Source of the DNA: CAZLCC01 sp964570845
GTDB taxonomy: Bacteria; Patescibacteriota; Saccharimonadia; Saccharimonadales; Saccharimonadaceae
Length of the DNA: 64,000 bases
Reading direction: 5' to 3'
Assembly (NCBI GenBank): GCA_964570845.1
Contig: CAZMZB010000002.1
Span: 62,001 to 126,000, forward strand
Of the stretch, positions 57,446-64,000 are shown piece by piece. A model generated the notes under the pieces. The model was not told where the DNA came from and made no database searches. It saw only the letters and a program-made list of their open reading frames with translations. Position numbers and translations under genes: made by a program. Within the stretch, counting starts at the first letter, position 1. Every line of letters begins with the position of its first letter.

Positions 57446-58000
57446 CTATTTCTCCTTCTTCACGGATGACTTTTTCGCTGTTCTCTTTGGTGGATTTACC
57501 CATTCCTCGGCTGGGACAAGTGACTTCAGTGCATCAACTGTCGCATACGCAATATTTACTTTATTAGTACTGCCAAGCGACTTACTGAGCAAGTTACGAA
57601 TTCCTGTGACGCCAATGATTTGACGAACAACACCTCCGGCAATAATACCCGTACCAGGAGCTGCTGGCTTGAGTAATACTCGTGCGCCGCTAAACTTCAG
57701 TTCTACATCATGCGGAATCGTTGTGTTTGCAATCGGGATAGTGATGAGATTTTTCTTAGCAACATCAGTTGCTTTAGCAATAGCTGCCTGAACATCCTGA
57801 CCTTTACTCACACCAACGCCAACTTTATTTTTACCATCTCCAACCACAACAAGTGCTTTAAATCGAAAGCGTCGACCACCCTTCACAACTCGAGCAACAC
57901 GGTCGATATTAATGACCTGCTCTTGAAATTGTTTCTCACCAACCGTATTTTGTGACTTATCGCTTGGCTTTCTGGTTGTTTGTGCTTTATTCTCAGCCAT
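57446..58000 (-). CDS. rpsE: 30S ribosomal protein uS5
   Basis: The 184-residue protein has INIDRVARVVKGGRRFRFKALVVVGD, VGVGVSKGQDVQAAIAKA and GVVRQIIGVTGIRNLLSKSLGSTN, all typical. N- and C-terminal charged extensions add about 15 residues. It acts in decoding fidelity and mRNA entry. The stop is followed one base later by rplO. Confidence 0.97.
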   Translation of the reverse strand: MAENKAQTTRKPSDKSQNTVGEKQFQEQVINIDRVARVVKGGRRFRFKALVVVGDGKNKVGVGVSKGQDVQAAIAKATDVAKKNLITIPIANTTIPHDVELKFSGARVLLKPAAPGTGIIAGGVVRQIIGVTGIRNLLSKSLGSTNKVNIAYATVDALKSLVPAEEWVNPPKRTAKKSSVKKEK

Positions 58001-58003
58001 AAT

Positions 58004-58357
58004 TTAAACCTCTATCCCTTCTTTGCGAACTGCCTCAGCTAATGCTTTTAGCCGTCCTGCATATTTTCGACCATTTCTATCAAGTGATATCTTAGAAATC
58101 TTTGCTTTCTTCGCCTTTTTACCAATTTCCATACCAACAAACGCCGCTTTTTCTGTCAAATTACCTTTTTGCTTGCCACCAACTGTAGTAGCTGCTGCTA
58201 GAGTCCTTTGAGCTTCATCGTCAATCAGCTGTGCACTGACATGTATATTGCTCACCGTAATACTGAGACGCGGTTGTTTTTCAGTACCACTTATTTTTGC
58301 GCGTACACGATTTTTACGTAACTTTTTACCTAATTGTTTTTTAGATACATGATTCAT
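58004..58357 (-). CDS. rplR: 50S ribosomal protein uL18
   Basis: The 117-residue protein has normal length. RVRAKISGTEKQPRLSITVSNIHVSAQLIDDE and the C-terminal DRNGRKYAGRLKALAEAVRKEGIEV match L18. It binds 5S rRNA. It lies two bases after rplF. Confidence 0.96.
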   Translation of the reverse strand: MNHVSKKQLGKKLRKNRVRAKISGTEKQPRLSITVSNIHVSAQLIDDEAQRTLAAATTVGGKQKGNLTEKAAFVGMEIGKKAKKAKISKISLDRNGRKYAGRLKALAEAVRKEGIEV

Positions 58358-58359
58358 GA

Positions 58360-58893
58360 CTATTTACCAGCCTTTCCAGCCTTACGGATAATCTGCTCAT
58401 TAGCATATTTAATTCCTTTGCCTTTATATGGCTCTGGTTTCTTCAGGCTTCTAATTTCCGCAGCAACTTGCCCAACCTGCTGCTTATCAATACCACTTAC
58501 AATGATATTCATTTTCTCAACTTTAATATCAATACCTTGTGGTGCTTCATATTTCACCGGATGAGAAAACCCAAGTGACATTTCGAGCTGCTGGCCACCG
58601 CCTTTAACACGAAAACCCACACCACTGACTTCAAGTTTTTTCTCAAAACCCTTTGTCACCCCAACCACCATATTGTTGATGAGTGAACGTATGAGACCAT
58701 GCTGTGCACGTGCAATTTTTTCATCAGACTTGCGAGAGACAACGATCTGATTCTCTTCATTCTTGACTGTTACCTCAGGAAGTAACGCTTGTGACAGTTC
58801 ACCTTTTGGACCTTGCACTTTGACAGTGTTTTGGTCGACCGTGATTGTCACGCCAGCTGGAACTTCAATTGGCAGTTTTCCGATTCGACTCAT
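58360..58893 (-). CDS. rplF: 50S ribosomal protein uL6
   Basis: The 177-residue protein has the exact family length. SRIGKLPIEVPAGVTI lies at the start, LINNMVVGVTKGFEKKLEVSGVG in the middle and KPEPYKGKGIKYANEQIIRKAGKAG at the end. It sits near the factor-binding centre. Confidence 0.98.
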   Translation of the reverse strand: MSRIGKLPIEVPAGVTITVDQNTVKVQGPKGELSQALLPEVTVKNEENQIVVSRKSDEKIARAQHGLIRSLINNMVVGVTKGFEKKLEVSGVGFRVKGGGQQLEMSLGFSHPVKYEAPQGIDIKVEKMNIIVSGIDKQQVGQVAAEIRSLKKPEPYKGKGIKYANEQIIRKAGKAGK

Positions 58894-58916
58894 TAAAACT
58901 TTCTCCTTAACCTTTC

Positions 58917-59318
58917 TTAATAGACCTTACAAAGCAGTTCGCCGCCAAGTCGCTGCTTCACCGCTTCTTGACCAGTCATAATGCCTTTACTAGTGCTGAT
59001 AATCATAACACCCCGGCCACTTTTTACCTTTGGAATATCGTTAGCACCCGCATAGACACGACGACCAGGACGACTCACACGAGCGATTTCAGTAATCTTA
59101 GCATTTTCACCCGGCTGATTGATTGTTATTACAATTGTGCCACGCGGTGAACCTTTTTCAACCGCAACATCGGCAATATAGCCAGACTTTTTCAGCTGCT
59201 TGGCAACAGTTTCTTTTAGTTTGCTGGCTGGTACACGAACTTCATATTTGCCTACCAAAATTGCGTTTCGAATGCGAGTTAATAGGTCAGCGATAGGATC
59301 AGTTGATTGTAATGACAT
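58917..59318 (-). CDS. rpsH: 30S ribosomal protein uS8
   Basis: The 133-residue protein has DPIADLLTRIRNAILVGK, the RVSRPGRRVYAGANDIPKVKSGRGVMIISTSKG block and the short C-terminus. It binds the centre of 16S rRNA and in many bacteria represses the spc operon. Confidence 0.97.
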   Translation of the reverse strand: MSLQSTDPIADLLTRIRNAILVGKYEVRVPASKLKETVAKQLKKSGYIADVAVEKGSPRGTIVITINQPGENAKITEIARVSRPGRRVYAGANDIPKVKSGRGVMIISTSKGIMTGQEAVKQRLGGELLCKVY

Positions 59319-59334
59319 ATAATTTTCTCCTTTC

Positions 59335-59604
59335 CTACCAACTACTCTTTGTTATACCAGGGATCTCTCCCTTGCTTGCGCGTTCACGAAAACTGATTCG
59401 ACTAAGTCCAAAACGACGCATAAATGCATGAGGACGACCAGTTTCAACACAACGGTTCTTCCAGCGAGTTGGGCTTGAGTTAGGCGGCAACTTTGCCAAT
59501 CCTTCATAATCACCAGCTGCCTTCAGTTCAGCTCGCTTTGCTGCGTATTTTTTAATCATTTTTTGCCGCTTTTTATCGCGCGCGATGTTTGATTTTCTAG
59601 CCAT
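59335..59604 (-). CDS. rpsN: 30S ribosomal protein uS14, cysteine-free form
   Basis: The 89-residue protein has RKSNIARDKKRQKMIKKYAAKR, LPPNSSPTRWKNRCVETGRPHAFMRRFGLSR and the end GEIPGITKSSW. The CxxC pairs of the short zinc form are absent, so this is the longer C-minus form. It overlaps rplE by one base. Confidence 0.96.
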   Translation of the reverse strand: MARKSNIARDKKRQKMIKKYAAKRAELKAAGDYEGLAKLPPNSSPTRWKNRCVETGRPHAFMRRFGLSRISFRERASKGEIPGITKSSW

Positions 59605-60188
59605 TAGCGTTTGCCTCCTTTCTTTTCAAATGGAATACCAAATTTTTCTAGCAGTGCTCGGCTATGTTCTGGCTGCTTACTCTCAATTACAAATGTAACT
59701 TGCAAACCATGTAGCTTCTGCGTGTCTTCAAAAGTAAGCTCTGGGAAAATTGACTGCTCAATAATGCCTAAGCTGTAATTACCACTTTTATCAAATGCTT
59801 TTGCACTTACACCGTGAAAATCACGAACTCGGGGGAGTACAACGTTCACCAGTCGGTCTAAGAATTCATACATCCTTGCTCCGCGAAGCGTCACACTCAC
59901 GCCAACTCGATTCATGCCTGCTCGAATTTTAAAGCTCGCAATACTCTTCTTAGCCATACGATCAATTGGTTGTTGCCCTGTAATTTTTCGAAGTGTGTTA
60001 CTCACAATTTCATGATATTTTTTATCATCTTTATACTTACCAATACCACTACTCACCACAATTTTTACCAACTGCGGTGCTTCATGAGGGTTGCGAAGCT
60101 CTAATTCCTTTGTCAACTCTGGCACTAAGTTTTCCTTGTAGAGCTGCTTTAAGCGTGGAGTTGATGGTGCAATTGTCTTGGTTGCCAT
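59604..60188 (-). CDS. rplE: 50S ribosomal protein uL5
   Basis: The 194-residue protein has LVKIVVSSGIGKYKDD, SIASFKIRAGMNRVGVSVTLRGARMYEFLDRLVNVVLPRVRDF and EQSIFPELTFE. An N-terminal extension of about 12 residues is present. It holds 5S rRNA and contacts the P-site tRNA. Confidence 0.97.
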   Translation of the reverse strand: MATKTIAPSTPRLKQLYKENLVPELTKELELRNPHEAPQLVKIVVSSGIGKYKDDKKYHEIVSNTLRKITGQQPIDRMAKKSIASFKIRAGMNRVGVSVTLRGARMYEFLDRLVNVVLPRVRDFHGVSAKAFDKSGNYSLGIIEQSIFPELTFEDTQKLHGLQVTFVIESKQPEHSRALLEKFGIPFEKKGGKR

Positions 60189-60514
60189 TATTTTATCTCC
60201 TTATTCTTCAAGTTTCGCGCTACACGAACTTTTTTACCATCCGGTTTAATCAACCAGCCAACTCGAGCAGTCTTGCCAGCTGTTTTATCAGCTATAAGCG
60301 CCACTTTGCTAATTGGCATTGGAATATGAATATCTTTCTTACTGCCTTTCGGATTTAACTGTGTTGGCTTCACGTGTCGCTTGCGTTGCCCAATCCCATC
60401 AATAAGTACAGCATTTTTTTCTGGCAATACTGCGGTCACTTTCGCAACTTTTCCTTTATGACTTCCGGCAATCACTTTTACGCTATCGCCTTTTTTAATT
60501 TTCAAACTTGCCAT
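60188..60514 (-). CDS. rplX: 50S ribosomal protein uL24
   Basis: The 108-residue protein has the KOW motif KKGDSVKVIAGSHKGKVAKVTAVLPEKNAVLIDG, followed by KRHVKPTQLNPKGSKKDIHIPMPISKVAL. It begins early 50S assembly. Overlap with rplE is one base. Confidence 0.96.
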   Translation of the reverse strand: MASLKIKKGDSVKVIAGSHKGKVAKVTAVLPEKNAVLIDGIGQRKRHVKPTQLNPKGSKKDIHIPMPISKVALIADKTAGKTARVGWLIKPDGKKVRVARNLKNKEIK

Positions 60515-60515
60515 A

Positions 60516-60884
60516 TTAAAGTACCTCCGGAGCTAAGCTCACGATTTTTGCATAGCCTTTTTCACGCATTTCTCTGGGAACAGGACCAAATACACGAGTT
60601 GCACGCGGTTGTTTATCATCACCGATAATCACTGCTGCATTGTCATCAAAACAGATTGTGCTGCCATCTTTACGCAAAATTTTATCTCTTGTACGTACGA
60701 CAACTGCTTTTACAACGCTCTTTTTCTTAATGGTACCAGTTGGGTTAGCATCTTTAACAGTTGCAACAATAATGTCGCCAACTCGGGCATAGCGTTTTTT
60801 ACTACCACCAAGCACACGAATACAAAGAATTTCTTTCGCTCCGCTATTGTCAGTTACTTTTAGTCGAGACTCTTGCTGAATCAT
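60516..60884 (-). CDS. rplN: 50S ribosomal protein uL14
   Basis: The 122-residue protein is complete: MIQQESRLKVTDNSGAKEILCIRVLGGS, KAVVVRTRDKILRKDGSTICFDDNAAVI and GPVPREMREKGYAKIVSLAPEVL. It overlaps the end of rpsQ by four bases. Confidence 0.98.
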   Translation of the reverse strand: MIQQESRLKVTDNSGAKEILCIRVLGGSKKRYARVGDIIVATVKDANPTGTIKKKSVVKAVVVRTRDKILRKDGSTICFDDNAAVIIGDDKQPRATRVFGPVPREMREKGYAKIVSLAPEVL

Positions 60885-61156
60885 GCCGCCTCCTCTTCTT
60901 TCAACTCAACTACAGCATGACCAACTTCAAGAACTTTTGAAAGCGTAAAGCTTTTTCGTTTACTGATCGGGCGAGTCTCAACGATTTCCACCACGTCACC
61001 AATGTTTGCCTCATTATTCTCATCATGTGCGATATATTTTGTATTCACGGTATACTGCTTACCATACAGTGGATGTGTTTGGCGGCGTGTTGAAGTAATG
61101 ACAATTGTTTTGTCCTGTTTATTTGAAGTTACTTTTCCAACAATTTTCTTTGCCAT
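60881..61156 (-). CDS. rpsQ: 30S ribosomal protein uS17
   Basis: The 91-residue OB-fold protein has GKVTSNKQDKTIVITSTRRQTHPLYGKQYTVNTKYIAHDENNEANIGDVVEIVETRPISKRKSFTL, the S17 core, and an acidic C-terminus. It overlaps rpmC by one base and rplN by four. Confidence 0.96.
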   Translation of the reverse strand: MAKKIVGKVTSNKQDKTIVITSTRRQTHPLYGKQYTVNTKYIAHDENNEANIGDVVEIVETRPISKRKSFTLSKVLEVGHAVVELKEEEAA

Positions 61157-61368
61157 TATTTCCTCTCCTTATCAGCTGCTTGCTTCATTTCCAAAATAAT
61201 TGTATAGATTCGAGCTATTTCTTTTCGCAAGTAATTTATCTTTGCCGGATTTGCAAGCTCGCGCGCAGCATTTGTTCGCCTTGCCTCACCAAGTTCGCGC
61301 TGATTCTTAGCAAGCTCTACCCTTAAATCGGTGATACTTTTCTTTCTCAGTTCGGTCGCGGTTGCCAT
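61156..61368 (-). CDS. rpmC: 50S ribosomal protein uL29
   Basis: The 70-residue two-helix protein has LRKKSITDLRVELAKNQRELGEARRTNAARELANPAKINYLRKEIARIYTIILE, matching L29. It lies next to the peptide exit tunnel, three bases after rplP. Confidence 0.95.
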   Translation of the reverse strand: MATATELRKKSITDLRVELAKNQRELGEARRTNAARELANPAKINYLRKEIARIYTIILEMKQAADKERK

Positions 61369-61371
61369 AGT

Positions 61372-61785
61372 CTAAATCTCCTCCCTTTTGATAAAGCGTG
61401 TCCTCACAGGAAGCTTATGGCTCGCAAGTCGCATTGCTTCGCGCGCAAGATCTTCATTAACACCCTTCATCTCAAACATCACTGTGCCGGTTTTTACCTT
61501 TGCAACAAAAAATTCCGGGTTTCCTTTTCCACTTCCCATCTTTACATCTTGTGGTTTACGAGTTACGGGAGTATGGGGAAAGATACGAATCCAAATTTTT
61601 CCACCACGCTTGATGTAGCGTGTCATCGCTTGGCGAGCCGACTCGATTTGGCGGCTTGTTATTCGCTCGTTTGTAAGACTCTGCAGGGCATAGTCACCAA
61701 AAGCGATATAATTGCCTTTGGTTGCAACGCCTTTATTCTTGCCTTTTCGAACCTTTCGATACTTTGTCTTCTTTGGTAATAACAT
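61372..61785 (-). CDS. rplP: 50S ribosomal protein uL16
   Basis: The 137-residue protein has LLPKKTKYRKVRKGKNKGVATKG, the RQIESARQAMTRYIKRGGKIWIRIFPHTPVTRKPQDVKMGSGKG block and a normal C-terminus. It positions the A-site tRNA. It lies 19 bases after rpsC. Confidence 0.98.
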   Translation of the reverse strand: MLLPKKTKYRKVRKGKNKGVATKGNYIAFGDYALQSLTNERITSRQIESARQAMTRYIKRGGKIWIRIFPHTPVTRKPQDVKMGSGKGNPEFFVAKVKTGTVMFEMKGVNEDLAREAMRLASHKLPVRTRFIKREEI

Positions 61786-61804
61786 ACTTTAATCCTCTAA
61801 GGCT

Positions 61805-62443
61805 CTATCGATTCTGAGCCTGTTCTCCTTTATAAATCCATACCTTTACACCGATAATTCCCGCTGGAGTTTGTGCACGTGCAGCGTGATAATCAATATC
61901 GGCACGAAGTGTGTGAAGTGGTACACTCCCGCGAATTTCTTTCTCACGACGGCTCATTTCAGCACCGTTCAAACGACCGGCTACCTCAATACGAACCCCC
62001 TTCGCTCCTGCATTCATGGTGTTTTGTGCTGTCATCTTTACTGCCCGTCGGAAATTGATACGTCGTTCCAACTGATGAGCAATGTTTTCAGCCACTAGTT
62101 TTGCCGCAAGTTCAGGACGCTTTACTTCTTCAATATTAATCCGTACCGGCTGCCCAACAATTTTCTGAACAGTATCTTTAATCTCAGTGACGCCCGTTCC
62201 GCCTTTTCCAATTACGACGCCAGCTTTTGCTGTATGAATTGTCACGGTAACAAGATTTGCTGAACGCTCAATCTCAATTAAATTAATCGTCGGACGAGAT
62301 TTAAAGCGATCTTCAACAAATTTACGAATCTTAATATCTTGTGCTAACCACTCCGCATATTCACGCTTACCTGTAAACCAGCGCGAACGCCAATTTTTTG
62401 TCACTTGTAAGCGCATGCTGATAGGATTTACTTTCTGGCCCAT
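61805..62443 (-). CDS. rpsC: 30S ribosomal protein uS3
   Basis: The 212-residue protein has GQKVNPISMRLQVTKNWRSRWF, the KH domain AGVVIGKGGTGVTEIKDTVQKI and RREKEIRGSVPLHTLRADIDYHAARAQTPAGIIGVKVWIYKGE. It is shorter than the E. coli protein (233) because the tail is trimmed. It overlaps rplV by one base. Confidence 0.97.
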   Translation of the reverse strand: MGQKVNPISMRLQVTKNWRSRWFTGKREYAEWLAQDIKIRKFVEDRFKSRPTINLIEIERSANLVTVTIHTAKAGVVIGKGGTGVTEIKDTVQKIVGQPVRINIEEVKRPELAAKLVAENIAHQLERRINFRRAVKMTAQNTMNAGAKGVRIEVAGRLNGAEMSRREKEIRGSVPLHTLRADIDYHAARAQTPAGIIGVKVWIYKGEQAQNR

Positions 62444-62850
62444 TACTTGCTCTCCTTACTTGTGCTTTTATTGGCTGCTTTTGCTGCCGGCTTTTTCTTC
62501 ACCTTCTCAGTACCAGCTATTACTACTCGAATATGGCTTGTACGCTTTTGAAATGGATGTGCTTGACCTCGCGCCACTGGCTTAAATCGCTTTAAACGTG
62601 GACCATCGCCAACTTGAATACTCTCAATTTTTAGCGTTTTTTTGTCGAGTCCATGATTATTAGTCGCATTTGCCGCTGCGCTTTCAATCGTCTTTTTCAC
62701 AGCAAGGGCTGCACGCTTTGGTGTGTGTTCTAAGATCGTAACGGCATCTGTCACGCTGCGACCACGCACCAAACTTGCCACCAAGCCAACTTTGCGTGGA
62801 GATTGAGAAACTTCTTTAGCGATTGCTTTTACTTCTTTAACAGCAGTCAT
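62443..62850 (-). CDS. rplV: 50S ribosomal protein uL22
   Basis: The 135-residue protein has QSPRKVGLVASLVRGRSVTDAVTILEHTPKRAALAVKKTIESAAANATNNHGLD and RAHPF-like GQAHPFQKRTSHIRVVI. A Lys/Ala-rich C-terminal tail of about 20 residues extends it beyond the usual 110-115. It lines the exit tunnel. Confidence 0.96.
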   Translation of the reverse strand: MTAVKEVKAIAKEVSQSPRKVGLVASLVRGRSVTDAVTILEHTPKRAALAVKKTIESAAANATNNHGLDKKTLKIESIQVGDGPRLKRFKPVARGQAHPFQKRTSHIRVVIAGTEKVKKKPAAKAANKSTSKESK

Positions 62851-62853
62851 AAT

Positions 62854-63117
62854 CTATTTCTCCTTGCCTCCATGCTTGCGAAACTTACGAGTCGGCGCAA
62901 ATTCACCAAGCTTGTGACCAACCATATTCTCGCTGATATACACAGGAACATGTACCTTACCATTATGAATAGCGATAGTGCGGCCAACCATATCAGGACT
63001 AATTGTGCTTGCACGTGCCCACGTTTTAATGACTGTTCTATCATCATTACCAAGCGCCGCAACTTTCTTTGCAAGCTTGAAATCGACAAATGGACCTTTT
63101 TTTAGTGAACGACTCAT
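62854..63117 (-). CDS. rpsS: 30S ribosomal protein uS19
   Basis: The 87-residue protein has MSRSLKKGPFVDFKLAKKV, TWARASTISPDMVGRTIAIHNGKVHVPVYISENMVGHKLGEFAPTRKF and a short tail. It sits in the 30S head and lies three bases after rplB. Confidence 0.98.
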   Translation of the reverse strand: MSRSLKKGPFVDFKLAKKVAALGNDDRTVIKTWARASTISPDMVGRTIAIHNGKVHVPVYISENMVGHKLGEFAPTRKFRKHGGKEK

Positions 63118-63120
63118 ATT

Positions 63121-63963
63121 CTACCTCTTCTTCCTCTTTGCTTCATGCCGAGAACGAGCAATCATTTTATTACTATACTTACGGCGGCGAGTGCGATAGC
63201 CTAGTGTCAATTGCCCCCACGGAGTGCGTGGTGACTTTCCTGGACCGTGTGCACCGCCATCACCGCCACCATGCGGATGATCAGCAGCATTCATAACCAC
63301 ACCACGAACACTCGGACGAATTCCTTTTCGTCGCTTGCGACCAGCTGAGCCAATCTTGATGTTCTGGTGTTGCTCATTCCCAACTACACCAATAGTGGCC
63401 ATACATTCAACACGGAAGCGCCGAATTTCACCGCTTGGCATACGAAGCAGGGCATAGTCACCCTCTTTTGCCATAAGCTGTGCTTTCGTGCCCGCAGCTC
63501 GAACGGCTTGACCGCCTTTACCTGGCTGAAGCTCAATATTATACACAAGCGTACCAGCTGGAATATCTTTAAGCGCCAAACGATTACTTGCTTCAATCGA
63601 AGCTTTTTCACCGCTTTTAATCTTTTTGCCAACTTTCATTGTGCTATCAGCAATGATGTAGTGATAAAGACCATGCTGGTCTTTCACGCGAGCAATTCGT
63701 GCAGAGCGGTTTGGATCATACTCAATATGCTCAATCGTTGCTTCAGTACCAGGAGCAAGACGATAGTTTACAATTCGATAAAACCGCTTCACTCCGCCAC
63801 CACGATGCCGTACCGTAATCCGGCCTGCATTATTACGACCTGATTTTTGCTTTTTTACTGCCAAAAGACTTTTTAATGGCTTCTTGGTTGTGATATCTGA
63901 AAAATCCTGACTAGTCATACCACGACGAGCCGGAGTTGTTGGCTTATATGCTTGAATCGCCAT
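63121..63963 (-). CDS. rplB: 50S ribosomal protein uL2
   Basis: The 280-residue protein has the family length. KSGRNNAGRITVRHRGGGVKRFYRIVNY lies in the N-terminal domain, and the peptidyl-transferase-proximal loop reads GVVMNAADHPHGGGDGGAHGPGKSPRTPWGQLTLGYRTRRR. The start ATG overlaps the rplW stop by one base. Confidence 0.98.
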   Translation of the reverse strand: MAIQAYKPTTPARRGMTSQDFSDITTKKPLKSLLAVKKQKSGRNNAGRITVRHRGGGVKRFYRIVNYRLAPGTEATIEHIEYDPNRSARIARVKDQHGLYHYIIADSTMKVGKKIKSGEKASIEASNRLALKDIPAGTLVYNIELQPGKGGQAVRAAGTKAQLMAKEGDYALLRMPSGEIRRFRVECMATIGVVGNEQHQNIKIGSAGRKRRKGIRPSVRGVVMNAADHPHGGGDGGAHGPGKSPRTPWGQLTLGYRTRRRKYSNKMIARSRHEAKRKKR

Positions 63964-64000
63964 TATTTCTCCTCCTCAGTAAAGATATCAATTGAATCGC
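63963..64000 (-). CDS. rplW: 50S ribosomal protein uL23, 3' end only
   Basis: Only the last codons are inside the window. On the minus strand they read DSIDIFTEEEK and then TAA, which overlaps the rplB start. The position directly before rplB is that of rplW in the S10 cluster. Identity rests on gene order and coding frame, not on sequence similarity. Confidence 0.6.
   Translation of the reverse strand, partial: DSIDIFTEEEK

Noticed and set aside
1..64000. UGA recoding as in Gracilibacteria or Absconditabacteria
   Set aside because: TGA ends several well-defined genes at the expected length (for example the flavodoxin-like gene, GT4 before GH57, and cassettes 2 and 3), and no conserved Gly or Trp is encoded by TGA.
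1..64000. CRISPR array, insertion sequence, prophage or integrase
   Set aside because: No regularly spaced repeats, no transposase, integrase or phage structural gene seen on either strand.

Overview
The window is chromosomal DNA from a streamlined bacterium, most probably a member of Candidatus Saccharibacteria (TM7, Patescibacteria/CPR). This rests on gene content: the large ribosomal cluster has rpsE and rplO one base apart with no rpmD (uL30), a known CPR trait; ribosomal proteins have long charged tails; genes are short and packed; many start codons sit directly behind a TATAAT-like box (leaderless messages); and small proteins of no known family are frequent. TGA is a stop codon here, so this is not a UGA-recoding lineage. 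I see no rRNA, insertion sequence, prophage or CRISPR array.

Layout. 1-5.6 kb: a cut-off hypothetical gene, tRNA-Gln, a flavodoxin-like gene with a palindromic operator, a long protein with a RelE/ParE-like tail, a nucleotidyltransferase, YajQ and a Mn-type superoxide dismutase. 5.6-10.5 kb: two P-type ATPases, CtpE-like and PacL-like, facing each other. 10.5-19.6 kb: small membrane proteins, then a long minus-strand replication/repair run (dnaX-dnaB-GT39-ybaB-recR-DHH-cysS). 19.7-23 kb: two orphan small-gene cassettes around the rplJ-rplL operon, which has a recognisable L10 leader and attenuator. 23-27 kb: a thymidylate island (dcd, tmk, a tandem two-domain ThyX, a ParB/Srx-like protein, a HAD phosphatase). 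27-29.6 kb: secE-nusG-rplK-rplA. 29.7-36.6 kb: glycosyltransferase, orphan histidine kinase, metalloprotease, kinase, tRNA-Trp, a third orphan cassette and an NDH-2-like oxidoreductase. 36.7-41.1 kb: an alpha-glucan operon (GT4-GH57-GH15). 41-49 kb: L33, three tRNAs, an orphan prephenate-dehydratase-like protein, and a minus-strand run ending in trpS-rluA-holB-TPR that begins behind what looks like a ribosome-mediated attenuator. 49.5-64 kb: rplM-rpsI, the infA-to-rplQ cluster and the rplW-to-secY cluster, with a 2OG-Fe(II) oxygenase and a Nudix-like regulator inserted between secY and infA, where adk and map usually sit.

The strongest candidates for something undescribed are: (1) a 150-base leader at 47.3-47.4 kb encoding a 25-codon leaderless peptide with a Tyr-Arg-Trp-Phe run just before two tandem terminators whose arms can pair with each other, upstream of an unknown gene, a D-Ala-D-Ala peptidase and trpS; (2) three stand-alone plus-strand cassettes (19.9, 22.6 and 34.4 kb), each with one small orphan gene, a strong 3' hairpin and inverted repeats joining the 5' and 3' untranslated regions; (3) a tandem ThyX whose two halves have lost complementary catalytic motifs; and (4) loss of structural zinc sites across bL36, bL33, uS14, DnaX and RecR. 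All calls are by eye from sequence; no database search was run.
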